Assembly: GCA_947652115.1 (NCBI GenBank)
Contig: OX393566.1
Span: 25,937,098 to 26,001,097, forward strand
Length of the DNA: 64,000 nucleotides
DNA from: Blastomussa wellsi
Lineage: Eukaryota > Cnidaria > Anthozoa > Scleractinia > Plerogyridae
Direction of reading: 5' to 3'
In this document: positions 43,721 to 57,100 of the stretch, piece after piece
Position numbering within the stretch: position 1 is the stretch's first letter
How the letters are laid out: each line of letters starts with the position of its first letter
Program-made: the position numbers and the translations under genes
The notes under the pieces: generated by a model
Databases searched by the model: none
Told to the model about the DNA's origin: nothing
Seen by the model: only the letters and a program-made list of their open reading frames with translations

Positions 43721-44930
43721 TAACGGGCCTAAAATTTTTAATGAAAGAATTTGACCACGTATAAAATAAAATCAGTAGGAACGTTAAACGATTTTAAATA
43801 TTTATAATTAATATCACCATCGAATTCAGCGATGTTCGGCGTCCTGCGATGTGGTCTCTTTCCCTAATGTGGATTACAACTGGATTACAGTAGTCTGTGA
43901 GAGCATCTGGTTATTTTCGGCTGTTTTTCGGCGGGACTAATGCAGTCCCCAGTATTCCTTTCGATTTTTAGACACAATTCGGGATATTTTAAACTGTTTC
44001 AACTTTTCGTATCTGTTGTTTAGTTGATATTACTTATTTTGCAAGAATCGTGGACTCTGCTTGGACTTTCCACCACTCATGGAAATCCGTACTGAAGACG
44101 AGTGATAAAATAATGCAATGAGCTACAAACTTCACGTCAGTTCATTTGTCAATAAAGTTTGGTTTATGCTAGAAATTTTTGTGTATTTTAGAGAACTGAA
44201 TGTGAGCCACAACCGCTTATTTTCTGAAAGCATTCCTGTCGTAACATTCTTCAGTGTTTCAGTGTTAATCCATTCTGGATAACGAGTTTCACAATTCGTG
44301 AACAACAGAGACCGCTGTTCAAGAGAAAAGCTTGGCAAATCCCCTTTCGAAATTCCCTCAAACAACAAATACATGAAACTCTTAATTAAAATCCATCTCT
44401 AGGAAAAGAATTTCGATATACGTTGGGATCTGTTTCTGGATTTAATATTTAATTTTCGTGTCACTCGCTCTCGTCACACAAAATAAAGTGAATACTTCTT
44501 GTTTTTCTTTTTATTATAATTAAAGACAAACATGTGACGTTGCGATCATATTCGTTCATATTACAATTCATATTTCAGTCTAACGAGTAGAGAAGATGTG
44601 GCACGATATAAAAATATACACTTGTCTAAGTGCAATCCGTCCCTACACTGGTACATACAGGCTTTTAAACTTGCTTTAATCTGTGCTACATTTTTTTCGA
44701 TCAACAGGGTTATATTTTGCCTTTTATTCTTTATTTTTTTATGACAAGAATACACCTATTAGGTATTCAAAATAGCACATTGCTAATGCTATAAATGGAT
44801 GTGAAATATCACCGGTCTTTTCATCATCTTCCTGTTGAAAAATACAGACACCGTTAGAAGTTATTATTATCATTGTCATTGTTATTGTCATCATCATCGT
44901 CATTATCAATTTGGCATACTCCATCTTATT

Positions 44931-45032
44931 AAATGATATACCCAATTTACTTTCATAATTTCACAACCTAAAAGGCTTAATAAATGATATACCCAATTTA
45001 CTTTCATAATTTCACAACCTAAAAGGCTTAAT
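44931..45032. repeat. Two-copy 51-bp tandem duplication
   Basis: AAATGATATACCCAATTTAC...AACCTAAAAGGCTTAAT occurs twice back to back with no visible mismatch, so it is either recent or an assembly duplication. Confidence 0.9.
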
Positions 45033-45921
45033 AAATAAAACATGTCAGTCATACTACTTCATTTAAGAAGTGAACTTCACTGAGTTAAGACTGCTTTGGC
45101 CTGATGGACCAATGGACTATAAAGGGCCAAAAAATGGGCAAAAATGGACGCCTATCAAACTGATTAGTGGATGACTTGTCCCGATATATACAAATAGTGT
45201 CTTCTGTCCAACCACTTGCGACAGCCAATCAAATCTCGCGCAGAAATGTACGGTAGAAGGAAAAATCAACCTTCCCTCGACCACTGTAACAACATCAACA
45301 ACAACAGCGGCAGAAGAATCCGACCCTGGGAAGAAGAAGTGACCAAGCAGTGATGAGGAAAGTTGTGATAGTGAAGGACAGTGGTCTGGGAAATCAGCAG
45401 GTTACTGGACACCCCGTCTTTACCGTCCAGTATGATTTGTTTTCTAAAGAAGGCCAAGGTCAAAAGGATTAAAAGTATTTTTCGGACCGCAAGTGGTATA
45501 ACCCGGTAGACAACTAGGAGCTCCTACACACAGCCTTTTGGTCCAGCCTAAGATTACGCGAGTAATTTATATGAATTACTGTCTGCTGTCTGTCCAGGAG
45601 ACACTGTACGTAGAATTGACGGGGGAATTGAGAAATGAAGAGTGTTTTCAGGAGTGCGATGGTGAGAGATGGAGGGCTGGGGGTAATCACATGTTATAGA
45701 TTACATATTCCGAAACAAGCGCGCGCATAGATGCAGTAAGGTAGTGATGAGCAAGTAACTATGCGTAATTTCGTCACCAAATGCTGCGATAAATAACTCC
45801 AGAATGGTGTACCGAACGGACCTGAGTCTTGGAGATGTTGTATATATATATTAATATTTTATTCCATTTGAATTTATCAGCTTTTTAATTTCGTTGCATG
45901 GTTTCGAGTTTATGTTTTGAT

Positions 45922-46097
45922 CATAGACCTCTTTCATAAAGTTTTCAATTCTTTTGTATTCATTTAAATTAGCCTTTCTAACCTCGTTTTTGAGTTGGTA
46001 AATCAAAAGATTTTGCTTTCAAACGAGGTTAGAAAGGCTAATTTAAATGCACACAAAAGAATTTAAAATTTGCAGCCATTTATGAAAGAGGTCTATG
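45922..46097. mobile_element. Foldback MITE
   Basis: CATAGACCTCTTTCATAAA pairs with the right end TATGAAAGAGGTCTATG. The inner arms CATTTAAATTAGCCTTTCTAACCTCGTTT and AAACGAGGTTAGAAAGGCTAATTTAAATG are perfect complements. Confidence 0.85.
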
Positions 46098-49000
46098 GGT
46101 TCCCTGAAGATAAGCTAGATATCAAAACCAATGTGTATCAGAAATGTTTGATTCTTGGCACCAAAGCTCTGCTATGTGTATTCTGCAATATGAGACTATG
46201 AATTATGTTACAACAGCTACATATTGAGTTCCAGTCCTCCACAATGTCAAGACCATTTCTGGATTTTTTTCAGGATCCATTTTCATATTTCTCAGTGCTG
46301 CCTCATTTGCCTGATCTAGCAAGCATACTAGTGTCATAGGTAGACTACTTGACCTGGTTTCATTTTTCTGGGCTGAAATCAATTCACTAAAGTATTAGAA
46401 ACAGGTCCGGAGGCCTGGAAAAGAATGTGTTCCCATGGAAAAGCAATTTTATTACATCAGTAGGTGTGCCGCCTTGAAAACTATTTGCGTTCCAAGTTTC
46501 AATGGTTTCTGCAGCAAATTGAGTGAATTAGCTCCACTCATGTACTCAATATTAAATGGGGTTGAATGAATGACGTCATAAGTCCCCTTATTTGCATATT
46601 TTATGTTTTTATAAACTTAACTATCTCAGAAACTAATAAAGGTATTTGAAAACGGTAAACGGCATATTAAATCTTACACTGAATTCTTTATGATGCAACT
46701 AAAAAAATCAAAGTGCAAAAATTTGATGATTGTACAACTTTAACATAAAATTTCCAGGTTACAAAGGGAGTCCCTTGGGAGTTTACACCAAATTTTCACT
46801 CCAGCAAAAAGCGATAAGTTGTCATTATATATGCGGATTACAAATTAAACACCTATGTTGGAACCTCACCTTTTTCAGGATCAACACATTCCGCATGTTT
46901 TCATTCATAGTTCCCTGAATGTTCTGAAATTTTGTCTGGTAATAAAACCCAATCTTTCGTTAGAGCAGTGGACTCGAAAATCAAGGCAATAACGGCTATA
47001 TCCCGGAGCGTCAGCGCAGTCGTCGTTGCTCAGGTCTGTAAAGAGATTTTGTTGTTAAAGTTTAAAAAGCAGAAGGGCAAAGCACGAATTATAATCGAAG
47101 TACCCTAAGGTAAATGTTAATTATTTATTAATACTTGTTGTTATATAAATACAACAACAGAAACGAAACAATTATATCAAGAGTTGGTATTTGTCAGGTC
47201 ATTTCCAAACAGTTCTCATGCCACTTTTGAGCTTATCCGGATATACGTTCCCCCAAGTTACCCACCCAAAACCCCTTGCGATGTTGCCCAATATGAACCA
47301 CATTTTACGGATGGCGAAAAGTTTTCAAAAATATGAAGGGGTCATCTCAGCACAAAAAGTGTTTATAATTTGTGCTGATGTTCATGTTATTTTCGGGGGA
47401 GGGGATGATGAATTCTCCTTCAATTTAATGCTAACTATATGGGCCATCATAGAGCTAAATTTCTCCCATGCTGCCCTATTTTTCTTGCTTCCTGCTCAAG
47501 TTAGCTCGTCTACTTACCAGAATAATAGACATCTCTTATTCTATCCTCGTCTTTCATTAATGGCTCATCTAAGAAAGAATGCAAATAAAACTGACATTAG
47601 TCGAAACGTACTGACAGGGGCGTAGCTGCCAATGCGCACATACGCACGTGCGTACCTCAAAAAGTCGAACATGAAAAAAATGAAACAAAACAAAACAAAA
47701 TAACAAAAAAGTCATTTCTGATCTTCCTGGAAAGAACAATCCAAGAAAGTAACAAAGAACCAAGTTGTCATTTCGTATCAAGTTATAAAGCTCAGAACAT
47801 AACCTTGTCATATTCATTTTTTATTTTTATTTTTTAAGGTACACGAAAAAAGTTTGAGACTTGACGAGGGAAGGGTGGGGTTGGAGGAGTATTTGAAAAA
47901 TGGTGCGTACCTCTGAAAAAGTCTGGTACAGGGAATCACAGTTTGGTTTAAATTTACCCGGACGTGTCACACAATTCTCTGAGGCTTAGAATGTCCGGAA
48001 ACAGGATAAAATTTTTCAAATTCGGCGTCTCTCAATAATTTTGAAATTTTTCAATAGCCATTATTTTTTTAGTTTATATGTCAGCAATTCCGTCTATTGA
48101 AAACAAACAATAATTTCTTTTGTGCTGGCAAGTTCTCTGAGAAAAAGCGTGCATGTAATCAGATGTGCAAACATTAAATTAAAACATTACAGTCCGTAAC
48201 AGTGATAAAAACAAATAAATAAGAGCACCACAGTCCATAATCAGAGATGAAAGCATTAAATACACTCTTTTTTATACAAGAATATATTTTATAAGAATAC
48301 TGAGGCAGAAATTTGAGAAATTTTAAGAATAATTTAAGAATAAACCCGAGGCTGAGATAGCTGTGAAAAGAATATAATTTCGGTCCGGCAATACAATGAT
48401 ATGTTCTTACCTAACTGTATAAAATTATTTCTTTCTCTAAACGAAACTAGCCAACAAAACGAAAAAGTCTTCCCAGGCTATAACCAAATGTTCAATGACG
48501 TACTCTTGTAATTGATCGCTCCAATGCATTCTAAATCGGAAACGTCACAAGAATATTTTCGGGCTAAAATCGGCAAAAAATGAGAATATTCAGCCTGGGC
48601 CGGAAAAACAATATTCTTATAAGTCTTATAACTCAGTCTCAAAAATGTGTAAGTAGAAACTCTGAACGTTTGCCTTTCAAAAGCTATCATTTCATTGTCA
48701 AAATCGTGCCTAGAAAACAGCGGGAGAGGCAATAATCCAAATAAGCCAAACATCAGCCAAAAAAATGGTGCATAGAAAACAGTGAGAGAGCGCATCAGTT
48801 TCGCGGATTTGAATCCAAGCTTGAGTCACCACAAAATCGTATGCGGCGGTAGAGATCACCACCTTTCACATTGCGCATAACAGTAAATGCCACCAGAAGG
48901 TAGGTCTTCGGTAGAAGGGCATCAAATACTGGATGCTAAATTGGAGAGCTCCTCTTTATATAGGCTCAAAATACAACGGTTTTTCATAATTGGATTAATT

Positions 49001-50786
49001 AGCGTGGGTGTAGGGCTGGGGTGAAGCCCACATGTTTGATAAGCTGTTGATAAACGAGAAATTCCAGGAATTGGAACTCCCTCCGTAACGGCTCAAACAG
49101 AGTTTAAAAAATCCCTCTCTTTTATTCAATAAAATGTCGCCTTTGTTGATTGAGAATATTTAGTTCTTTATCAAAGAGAAAAAAAAGATTGATAAAACTA
49201 ATCATTTTTCAACTTTAATTTCATTCATCGGGCCCGTCTTCCTCGCAACATTCCATTTGAAAAAGCGCAAAATGTCAGGAACGTTTTAAAAGGGTGTGAA
49301 GATTCATTATTTTGAAGCTGCACCCAGCTTTCATTTCATTAATTTACTATTTAGCGACTTGCTGCAGACTTTAATCCTTTCAACGCTCAATGGTCTTAAC
49401 ATTCCGTACAACAATAAGTGGAAGCCATTAAAGTGCTAACTTGTCAATCATCGCCTGATTTTGTAATGAATCTGGAACTGAACCATTACGAAAAGACGAC
49501 TGAAAGGTCGTGATATACGTGCACATGTGCATGTCTCACTAAGTGTAGCTAACGGAAAACTACGTTTAAAATGTGATGCATTTGTTTACCCAAGATGCTC
49601 ACGATTGGATTACCAATCAGATTCACGGATTTCCAATGGAACACAGCTGAATTTCTACTTGAAAAAGTGGGAAACTGTAGAAATGGGCATGAAGTTAACA
49701 GAAGAATGAATTATCATATAAATTTTATCATAAAGGAGCTGCTTCACCATTTTCTCTTCGTCTTTAATTCCAATTTTCTGGAAATCTTTGCGACCTTTGT
49801 CCCTTTTTGCAGCATTATATCGGGCATTTATTTCCATAACAAACTGAATAGTTTGACGCCGCGTCTTTGTTGCGAAAACAGCATGCCCACACCCTGAAAT
49901 ATAACACTGATATTTATACAATAAAAGGGTTTCAAATGAGGTCAATACGTACTGATGATGGTTTTGAATTTGGTCTTCACCCTTGATCCCCAGAATCCGG
50001 TTACGCGACACGCGAAATATAATCGGCATTTGCAACTGTTGACAGCTTTTGGAGTTTCTCTATGCTACATTTATATCAAATGTGATTTCGCCCCTTTCAT
50101 AAAGGTTGCATAGGTAAGAACAGGAGAATATGAAGTATTCTCTTGGTAAGAAGTATTTCATTTTTCAAATGAAAAGTTTTGAACGCCCCGTCTGACGCCT
50201 CCATATTTTTCCTGTTGCCGGGGTTCCCAATAGTTCGCAGGAATTTGACTAATTTAAAACATCCGACGCCACTTTTAAACTGAACCCCCTCTGAACCTCG
50301 AGCGGGTTTTTGTCCTTACACGCTCGCTGAAATTTCCAAATGAATAAATAACAAATTGTTCTGTTGACTTGCCTGCTTAGAAAAATCTCAATTTCAATGA
50401 AACTTGTAAAACGTGAAACTAAGTGCAGCAGTGACCCTCGGAAAGTCAATTAAGCTATCTGTCATCGTACAACGCTAACTGAAATTTGTTGTCGCTTGCC
50501 AGTCCGGTCAGGTTTTATAACCGTTATCTTTATAAACGCAACAACGCTTTTCAGTTTTCGAAAGATCATTCGATGTTTAAAACATCATCGTCAGCCATTA
50601 TGAATGCATAGTAAAGATTTACTAAATGATCGGTATATATAACTACACGTAGTCAGAGATTTCATAGTGACATCAAAAACCATTCTGAAATTTTGAAACG
50701 CAATATGTTTCCCAAGTGGCTTATTGGCAAATCAATTATATGTGAAACCTTCAACTACCACTTCTATTCTTCTTTTTTATTCTTCA

Positions 50787-50984
50787 TATAATTTGGTTTC
50801 ATCAACTGGGTTGATAATGTGAATTGGCCACCGTAAAGAGATTCAAGAGCTGATGTTTCGAGCGTTAGCCCTTCGGCGGAGCCATTCGCTCCTACGAAGG
50901 GCTAACGCTCAAAACGTCAGCTCTTGAATCTCTTTACGGTGGCCAATTCACATTATCAACCCAGTTGATAAAACCAAATTATAT
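50787..50984. mobile_element. Foldback element with about 85-bp arms
   Basis: TATAATTTGGTTTCATCAACTGGGTTGATAATG...GAGCGTTAGCCCTTCG is matched by CGAAGGGCTAACGCTC...CATTATCAACCCAGTTGATAAAACCAAATTATA. The loop is only about 20 bp. Arms are almost identical, so insertion is recent or arm pairing is conserved. Confidence 0.88.
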
Positions 50985-51294
50985 GGTTATACTTCCCACC
51001 GATGCAGCACCATAGTTTCTTTAGAAACTTATCCCCTCTATTATTCTTCATACACTGGAAGAAAAATTTCGTCTATTATAAATAAGTATTGAAAAGACAG
51101 GCTCGAAAGAGTTTCTCACTATTGTAGTGCTTGGAAAATGATGCAAGATTACAGAAAAGTGCCTATGAAATGAAAATAAGTTTATTTGAAAGGCCTTTAA
51201 AAATGAAGAAAAATGCCATTTTCCTCTCATTCCAGAGATATTCAAGATTTTGGAATTATGCAAATTAGGTAATGATGACGTCATAAGGTGTGAT

Positions 51295-51318
51295 GGGTTA
51301 GGGTTAGGGTTAGGGTTA
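51295..51318. repeat. Interstitial TTAGGG run
   Basis: Four consecutive copies of GGGTTA. Too short to be a telomere scar with certainty; it lies inside a dispersed repeat copy. Confidence 0.8.
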
Positions 51319-52092
51319 AATATGGCATATCTCTGCATGTAATAATGCAATGCAATTGGAGCTTTGCAAACACATTGCACCCTAATAAATGCACCTCTTG
51401 ATACATATTTTTATGTTGCTATGGCAACAATCTTGGTTCCAGTCTCTTTCCTCTTTAAGTCAAATATCACTCGTTTGTGACTGTATTGGGCAAATAATTG
51501 ATAACATTTAAAGTGTGAACGATTCCCATATTACAATAGCTCTACTAATTAACCTTTAGGAAGTGGATGATGTTTGCTAAGATCAAATACAGGAATGATT
51601 ATTCCTGTATATTTGAGATCTTGAACCGATGTGTTGCCATAGCAACACCAAAATATACACTATCTGATGTATTTCTTATAGGCTATAACATGCTCACCAA
51701 GTTTCAATTCCATTGAATCATTACTGTAACGATCTTTGAGACTTGTTTAAACACAAGAACAGCTTTGTGAAGGCTCTATAATTCCGAAGCTCAATGAAGT
51801 CAAATACAATCAACGTTAAACTCGTGGTTGCCTGGCCGAGTGCCTGGTAACCAGGCCGCTATTGCACAATATCGTTACATCCTCCTCTTTCTTAAATACA
51901 ACATGACACAAGCTCCAAGTGGCAGCAAATAAAATAAAATAACAAGCAAGTCTGTAAAATAAAGAATGAAAGATGTTGACAAAGGCAAATTTAACTGCCT
52001 TGCGTGCAAAGTCCATCCTAACATAAAAATGAGAATATAACGAAGAAACAGTTCCGCTTGAATGCCCCCTCAGGCCTGGACTACAGTGTTTC

Positions 52093-53710
52093 CCGGGGTA
52101 TCCAATCGATGAAATCGATAATCGATGACAATCGATATCAATCGATACCAATCGATATTAATTAATCGATTGGTATTGATAATCGATGACCAATCGATGG
52201 CGAAGATTCGTGTGGTTATCGATTGGTATCGATTATCAATACCAATCGATAAAAAATTGTTATCGATTGGTATCGATTGGTTGCAGATTGACATAACGGT
52301 AATCGGCGAGTAAAAACAACAATTAAGTACGTTGTAATTGTAAACAAAACTCATTTTAATGTTAGCAGGAGAACAACGCTCTCTTCTCTGTCTTCAACGT
52401 TAATGTCCAGTCCTCAGGATTCCTTTAATTTTAATTTTAACAAATCAAAAGTTTGTTCCATGGCCCAACCTATAGACTTCCAAAAACGGAAAGTAGTTCC
52501 ATCGTGCCTTCACAGAAAAATTCTGGTAGCAGAAGTTGTGCTTTTGCAAACAATGGAATTGCCAACAACAGCAGCATGATTTGTTGCAAATAAATGAATA
52601 AAGCAGCAACACCTAGCCTTGCAATAACAAACCAAATCGTGCTTAAAACAAAGATCACATACATGTTAACTAAAAAATCTATTAAGGCGCCAATTGTGTC
52701 TAAAAGAAATAATATATGCAGCAAAAGATAAAAAAGACGTTCCTTTTTTTCGTCATAGTAATAAGCGATGGGCCATTTTAGCCTTAGTGTTTTCCTGCTA
52801 GATTTTGTGGTTTGTGCTGAACCGCCATCACAATCCTGGGTGGTATCACTTGCAGCGGATCTTGCCTCTTTGACTTTCCTCACCAACTCTGCCTTTTTTT
52901 CGTTTTTGCGATACGTCACGTTCATTTCATCAAGCACCTCGCGCAGCAGTGCCACCGTCATGTCATCAGCGCTTCCTTCCTTTCGAAGCTCTCGCTCTTT
53001 CTTTTTGAGTAATTCTTCTCTCGCCTCCCTTTCTTTGTCCATTTCTTTTAGTGCCGGCACCTGCTTGATAACCCGAGACAAATCAACATGTATTGGCCAT
53101 TTTCCGTCGTCAACTGCCCCCACTACTTTTAATATCGACTTGACACGGCACCATTTGAAATTGTCAGTAGTTGACAACTCCCATTCATCTTCCTTTATTT
53201 TCTGGAAATCTAACACTCTCACACACATAGTGATTTTCTCGTTGGCTTTTGCATCTGTTCGCCACTCGAACACAGGATAATGTGACTGAAGAGACGGAGA
53301 GCGGATGATTCTTATAACGTGACCCACATGCAAACCTTCTGATGGTAACCACATAACAACTATATCATGCAAATACGTCCCAGCTGCTACTCGTTGCGGG
53401 TTAACAAACTCAAATGCCTTTGCATAAAGTACACGTGCAACGGGGTATATTCTTTGTGTTGAGAAGACTGGGTCGGACTTCGTACCCAGGGCTTCCTAAA
53501 AATGGCGGATGATCGAATAGGTAGTGTGCGTGACGTCTGTTCGAGATCCCTGAGCCAATCGATACCAATCGATGAACTGTTTTTGTGTGGTTATCGATTG
53601 GTCATCGATTGGCCGATACCAATCGATACCAATTAACTAATTTTATCGATTGATATCGATTGATCGATTGGATTTCCGATCATCGATTTCCATCGATTGG
53701 ATACCCCGGG
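52093..53710. mobile_element. 1,618-bp TIR element with 7-bp target duplication and one long ORF
   Basis: The ends are CCCGGGGTATCCAATCGATG and CATCGATTGGATACCCCGGG (perfect complements). Both ends are packed with ATCGATTGG / CCAATCGAT subterminal motifs in both orientations. AGTGTTT flanks the element on both sides (52086-52092 and 53711-53717). The single long frame is on the minus strand (separate entry). I cannot assign the element to a named superfamily: no DDE-type transposase is recognisable. Confidence 0.88.
52470..53495 (-). CDS. Unknown element-borne protein: SAP-like segment plus hydrophobic C-terminus
   Basis: The frame is open from 53495 (directly after a TTTTTAG acceptor-like site) to the stop at 52470, 341 codons; the first ATG in frame is at 53352-53354 (294 codons). 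No known domain is recognised in the N-terminal 170 residues. A charged, coiled-coil-like stretch (EMDKEREAREELLKKKEREL) follows. Next is a helix-extension-helix of SAP type (MTVALLREVLDEMN...KKAELVRKVKEA), which usually binds DNA. The last 100 residues are strongly hydrophobic (about three possible membrane segments). It is the only gene of the 1.6-kb element. The function is unknown; a captured host gene is possible. Confidence 0.6.
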   Translation of the reverse strand, partial: EALGTKSDPVFSTQRIYPVARVLYAKAFEFVNPQRVAAGTYLHDIVVMWLPSEGLHVGHVIRIIRSPSLQSHYPVFEWRTDAKANEKITMCVRVLDFQKIKEDEWELSTTDNFKWCRVKSILKVVGAVDDGKWPIHVDLSRVIKQVPALKEMDKEREAREELLKKKERELRKEGSADDMTVALLREVLDEMNVTYRKNEKKAELVRKVKEARSAASDTTQDCDGGSAQTTKSSRKTLRLKWPIAYYYDEKKERLFYLLLHILFLLDTIGALIDFLVNMYVIFVLSTIWFVIARLGVAALFIYLQQIMLLLLAIPLFAKAQLLLPEFFCEGTMELLSVFGSL

Positions 53711-54067
53711 AGTGTTTGTACTTGTCATCTACTGCGGAGGCAAACGCCACGCCCAATCTGCTTCCCTTTCGGCGTCTTTCGACCTCATCCCCACCCTCCC
53801 TACCCCACTATAAAGAAGCCCATTTCGATTGCTGTATGCAGCGATAAATGAACCTTTCACTCTAAGCTTGCAATCGTGAAATCTATAAACTCAACTTGTG
53901 TCTGTTCAAAATTAAACGGATCACATTACGCGCAGTATTACTCCCGGAGGAGTCCTCAAAATCGATATCCTCGTTTATACTTTAGCAAGTGAGAGTAGCG
54001 GATCGCAAGGGTCGATCGAGAGTGGTTTAATGCAGACTCTGGCCAGCTCAATTGTTCCTTGTTTAAT

Positions 54068-54137
54068 ATGACTCCACTGAGAATACTCTTACTTGTGTTG
54101 GTGAAGATGGCGTGGCTGGCTAGAGAGACTAAAGGCG
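54068..54137 (+). CDS. Signal-peptide exon of the second VWA gene
   Basis: The ATG at 54068 opens a 23-codon exon plus one base, ending at GTAGGT. The peptide MTPLRILLLVLVKMAWLARE has a basic residue, a hydrophobic core and small residues, as expected for a secretory signal. An internal ATG (54106) has a good context but would lose most of the core. The phase-1 end matches the phase-1 start of 56607. No TATA box or clear promoter was identified upstream. Confidence 0.75.
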
Positions 54138-57100
54138 GTAGGTACTTACAAACTAAAAGATTAGACGAACATAAAATGTAAAAAGCGGTCTGCTTTATCT
54201 TTCGTTAAGCATTTCTAGTCGTTCCATATCTAATGATATCCATACCGTATTTTTCTCGTATAAAACGGCCTGGTGCGTATGAAGGAGGTTTCGTTTATGA
54301 ATGAATGAAGAGAACAGAGTCATCTCTTGAAAGACTGATTAGATTGCAGTCATCACGAAAATATTTAAATAGCAGAACACAACCTCTAACTACCTCCAAG
54401 ACAAATCAAGCTCAATTTCAGTTTGTTGTGATTCTCTAAATTTCTTGAAAATAAAGGGCTATCCAAATTTAAACAAAGGCCATTTATGTGATAATATGTT
54501 TATGACATGTACATACAAGGACCTGCAATCATTTTCAGCGTCCACGAAATATGCCGTCCCTACAGAAACTATCATCACTTGCAATTTGCTTTTAATCAAA
54601 ACTCCATGGTTTTCTTTAGCTTGCCCTTTTATTGGTGCCTTTTCTTGCATTTCTTCTCAGCTTACGGTTACAATTAAATTGCCATCCACCTTTTTATCAA
54701 TATCTCTATAAATCCTTGCGTGACCAAAGTATGTGGTAACGAATCAATTTACACCGGAAACAGCCATTACTGTTCGCTTACTAAATCCGTTTAGAACAAA
54801 GTCTCTCGCGCTTGGGTCATTGTCAAATCATTTTGCATCGGGATAGTTTGCAAACAGGCTCTCTGCTCGCTTCGCTCGCCGCAATTTTTTCCCCAAACGT
54901 AAAAGGCATTCGGAGGCGAAACGCCTCTCAGGCCGGGAGCGAAGACGACGGCTATATTCTCACTGGTTGCGTAAATCTGAATCGTGCAGATAAGCTGGTC
55001 AGTTCGCCACGGATGGTAATTTCGCGTACCAATTTACCTGTCACCTCCAACTTAATAAGTATCTATAAGGTAGCCTGCATAGCTGGCGGGATTCGCGGCG
55101 AAGTGCTTCTGTGTTTGGGGAGGCCGTCATTGGAGCGGCAAAGTCGTTGGGAGATTGGTTAGGAGTCGAGTTGAAATCCCTCGCACGGCTTCGCCGCTTG
55201 ACCTCCCGCGAATGCTGAGTGACTAGCTCGCACCCTCACAACCTCTCGCCGGCTATGCAGGCTATCTATAAGGCAATAGACCAATTTCGATATTTTAATA
55301 TTCAGCCTAAACCAATAGACATCACTGCGAGGCTCCGGGGAATAAATCCCATAAACTCTATAATTTATACCCCGGAGCCTCGTGCTGAGGTCTATTGTTT
55401 TAGGCTGAATTTGAAAATATCGAAATTGGTCTATTTTTGAACCATAATTTGATTATTGTAGCATTGTATGGGATAACATTAGTGACCACCTCTCTGATAA
55501 ACTTCAAAAGTTATACAATCGTGCTGCACGAGTAATCACAGGCGCAGATTACCGAATGCCTATAAATATTTTATTGAGCCAATTAGGTTGGTCCAACCTC
55601 AAGGAGAGGAGAAACAAACAGAAAGCTCTTGTGATGTTTAGAATTGTAAATGTTCCCAGGGTGACCTGCGATGGACAAGAATCTCATCCGGGGGGAGTAA
55701 TAAATCAAATGTTCCTAGTCTATCGCAGGTATAAATGGGCCGGTAGTGGATTTTTACAAAATGGAGATCACAATAGACCCTATGCAAATATGGCGGCCGC
55801 TATTTTTTGGCCCCGAAAATAAACATTTGTAAAGAGAATTAATTACTTTCCCTTAAAGATTAAGTCAAATTAAATCGATATATAGAGTTTTGAGGCTATA
55901 CTTCTAACCAATGGAAAGTTATAGGACCAATTATATTGCCAAAAACATAAAAAGGAGGCTAGGCGGGCCAGAGTAGCTTTTTCCATACAAATCTCTTAAA
56001 TTTACGTCAGTCACAATTTTGCAGGAATTTAACCAAAAACACTGAAACTTCTCAGAGTATTATATTATGCTATTTACTTCCAAGTGTCGCAATCGGAATC
56101 TTAACAAACTTGACCAGACTACAAACAACAATGGCAGCCATTTTTGCATAGGGTCTATGATATTGCCCTCTATACTAGGGTGGCCAGCAGCCGGCAGAAC
56201 TAACCGGCTACTTGGGTCGTTTGTGCCAGCTACTTTTGTGATTTTTTATTCCAATACTGTATATGAAAATGATAATCACCAATTCAGGGTCCGAAATTGC
56301 GATTGATAAGGTCGCCAATGCGACTAAAATTTCATCGGTGGTGACTAAAAATTCTGGTTTAGTCGCAAAATGGCGGATGCATTAGATAATGGTCCTTTTC
56401 TCAGACATTGTATCCCTCCAGATTGCATTTCCTTTAAAGCATTCGAAATAAAAAAAGTTTCATCCATTTGCTTTTCTGAAGTTTCTCACGCATCAAGCAT
56501 CGCATCGTAAAACTCGCCCATGGGCAGTCAGTGCATTTTCTATACTTTCTTTTTTTTATTTTTGATACTTTCATAAATTTATTTAATATTTTGTTATCTG
56601 TTAAAGGGCCTGTGTGTAAAGAGGCGATCGACCTTGCTTTCATACTTGACGAATCAGGGAGCATTGTTGACAGAAACTGGGAAATAATGAAAGAATTTAC
56701 TGAGACACTTGTTCGAAGCTTTGACATTTCTGACCAAGGGACGCATGTTGCCGCCATCATGTTCAGCAATGACCCCGAAGTGCTAATCAGGTTTAATGAT
56801 TTTACGGGACCAAACAACAATGCAGAAAGTGTGTCTCGTAGAATACGTTCATTTGAAAGAAGTGGTGTGGGAGGACAGACGTTTATCAACAAAGCCTTTG
56901 ATCTGGCCAACACTAAGGTGTTTACTGAAGACAATGGAATGAGAGGATCTAATTATAACAAGGTAGGAAAAAAAAGTATGACCCCGATGGGATCTGAACT
57001 CACGACCTCCGGATTAGATCTACCGACGCTCAACCCACTGAGCTGCGAGACCAGCCAGGAGCAGGTCGAGGCAATTTGCCATTTTCGAAACGAGCAGGGG

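Larger units (their letters stand above)
43721..52085. other. Intergenic spacer between the two collagen genes (left part)
   Basis: I see no supportable gene in this 8.4 kb. Open frames up to about 144 codons occur (for example 47191-47625, + strand) but lack recognisable domains, splice support or codon structure. Contents include a 51-bp tandem duplication, two perfect foldbacks, copies of a TGACGTCAT-bearing repeat (about 46440-46770 and 51110-51420, related to 11330-11520), a degraded repeat near 48600-48830 and a short telomere-like run. Confidence 0.6.

Noticed and set aside
47191..47625. 144-codon plus-strand frame in the intergenic spacer
   Set aside because: No recognisable domain, no flanking splice sites or regulatory signals, and composition like the surrounding AT-rich spacer.
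51295..51318. Possible telomere-fusion scar
   Set aside because: Only four GGGTTA units, within a dispersed repeat copy; too short to support it.
52768..53280. 170-codon plus-strand serine-rich frame
   Set aside because: It is antisense to the minus-strand element ORF, which has a clear SAP-like motif and coiled coil; the plus frame has only low-complexity serine.
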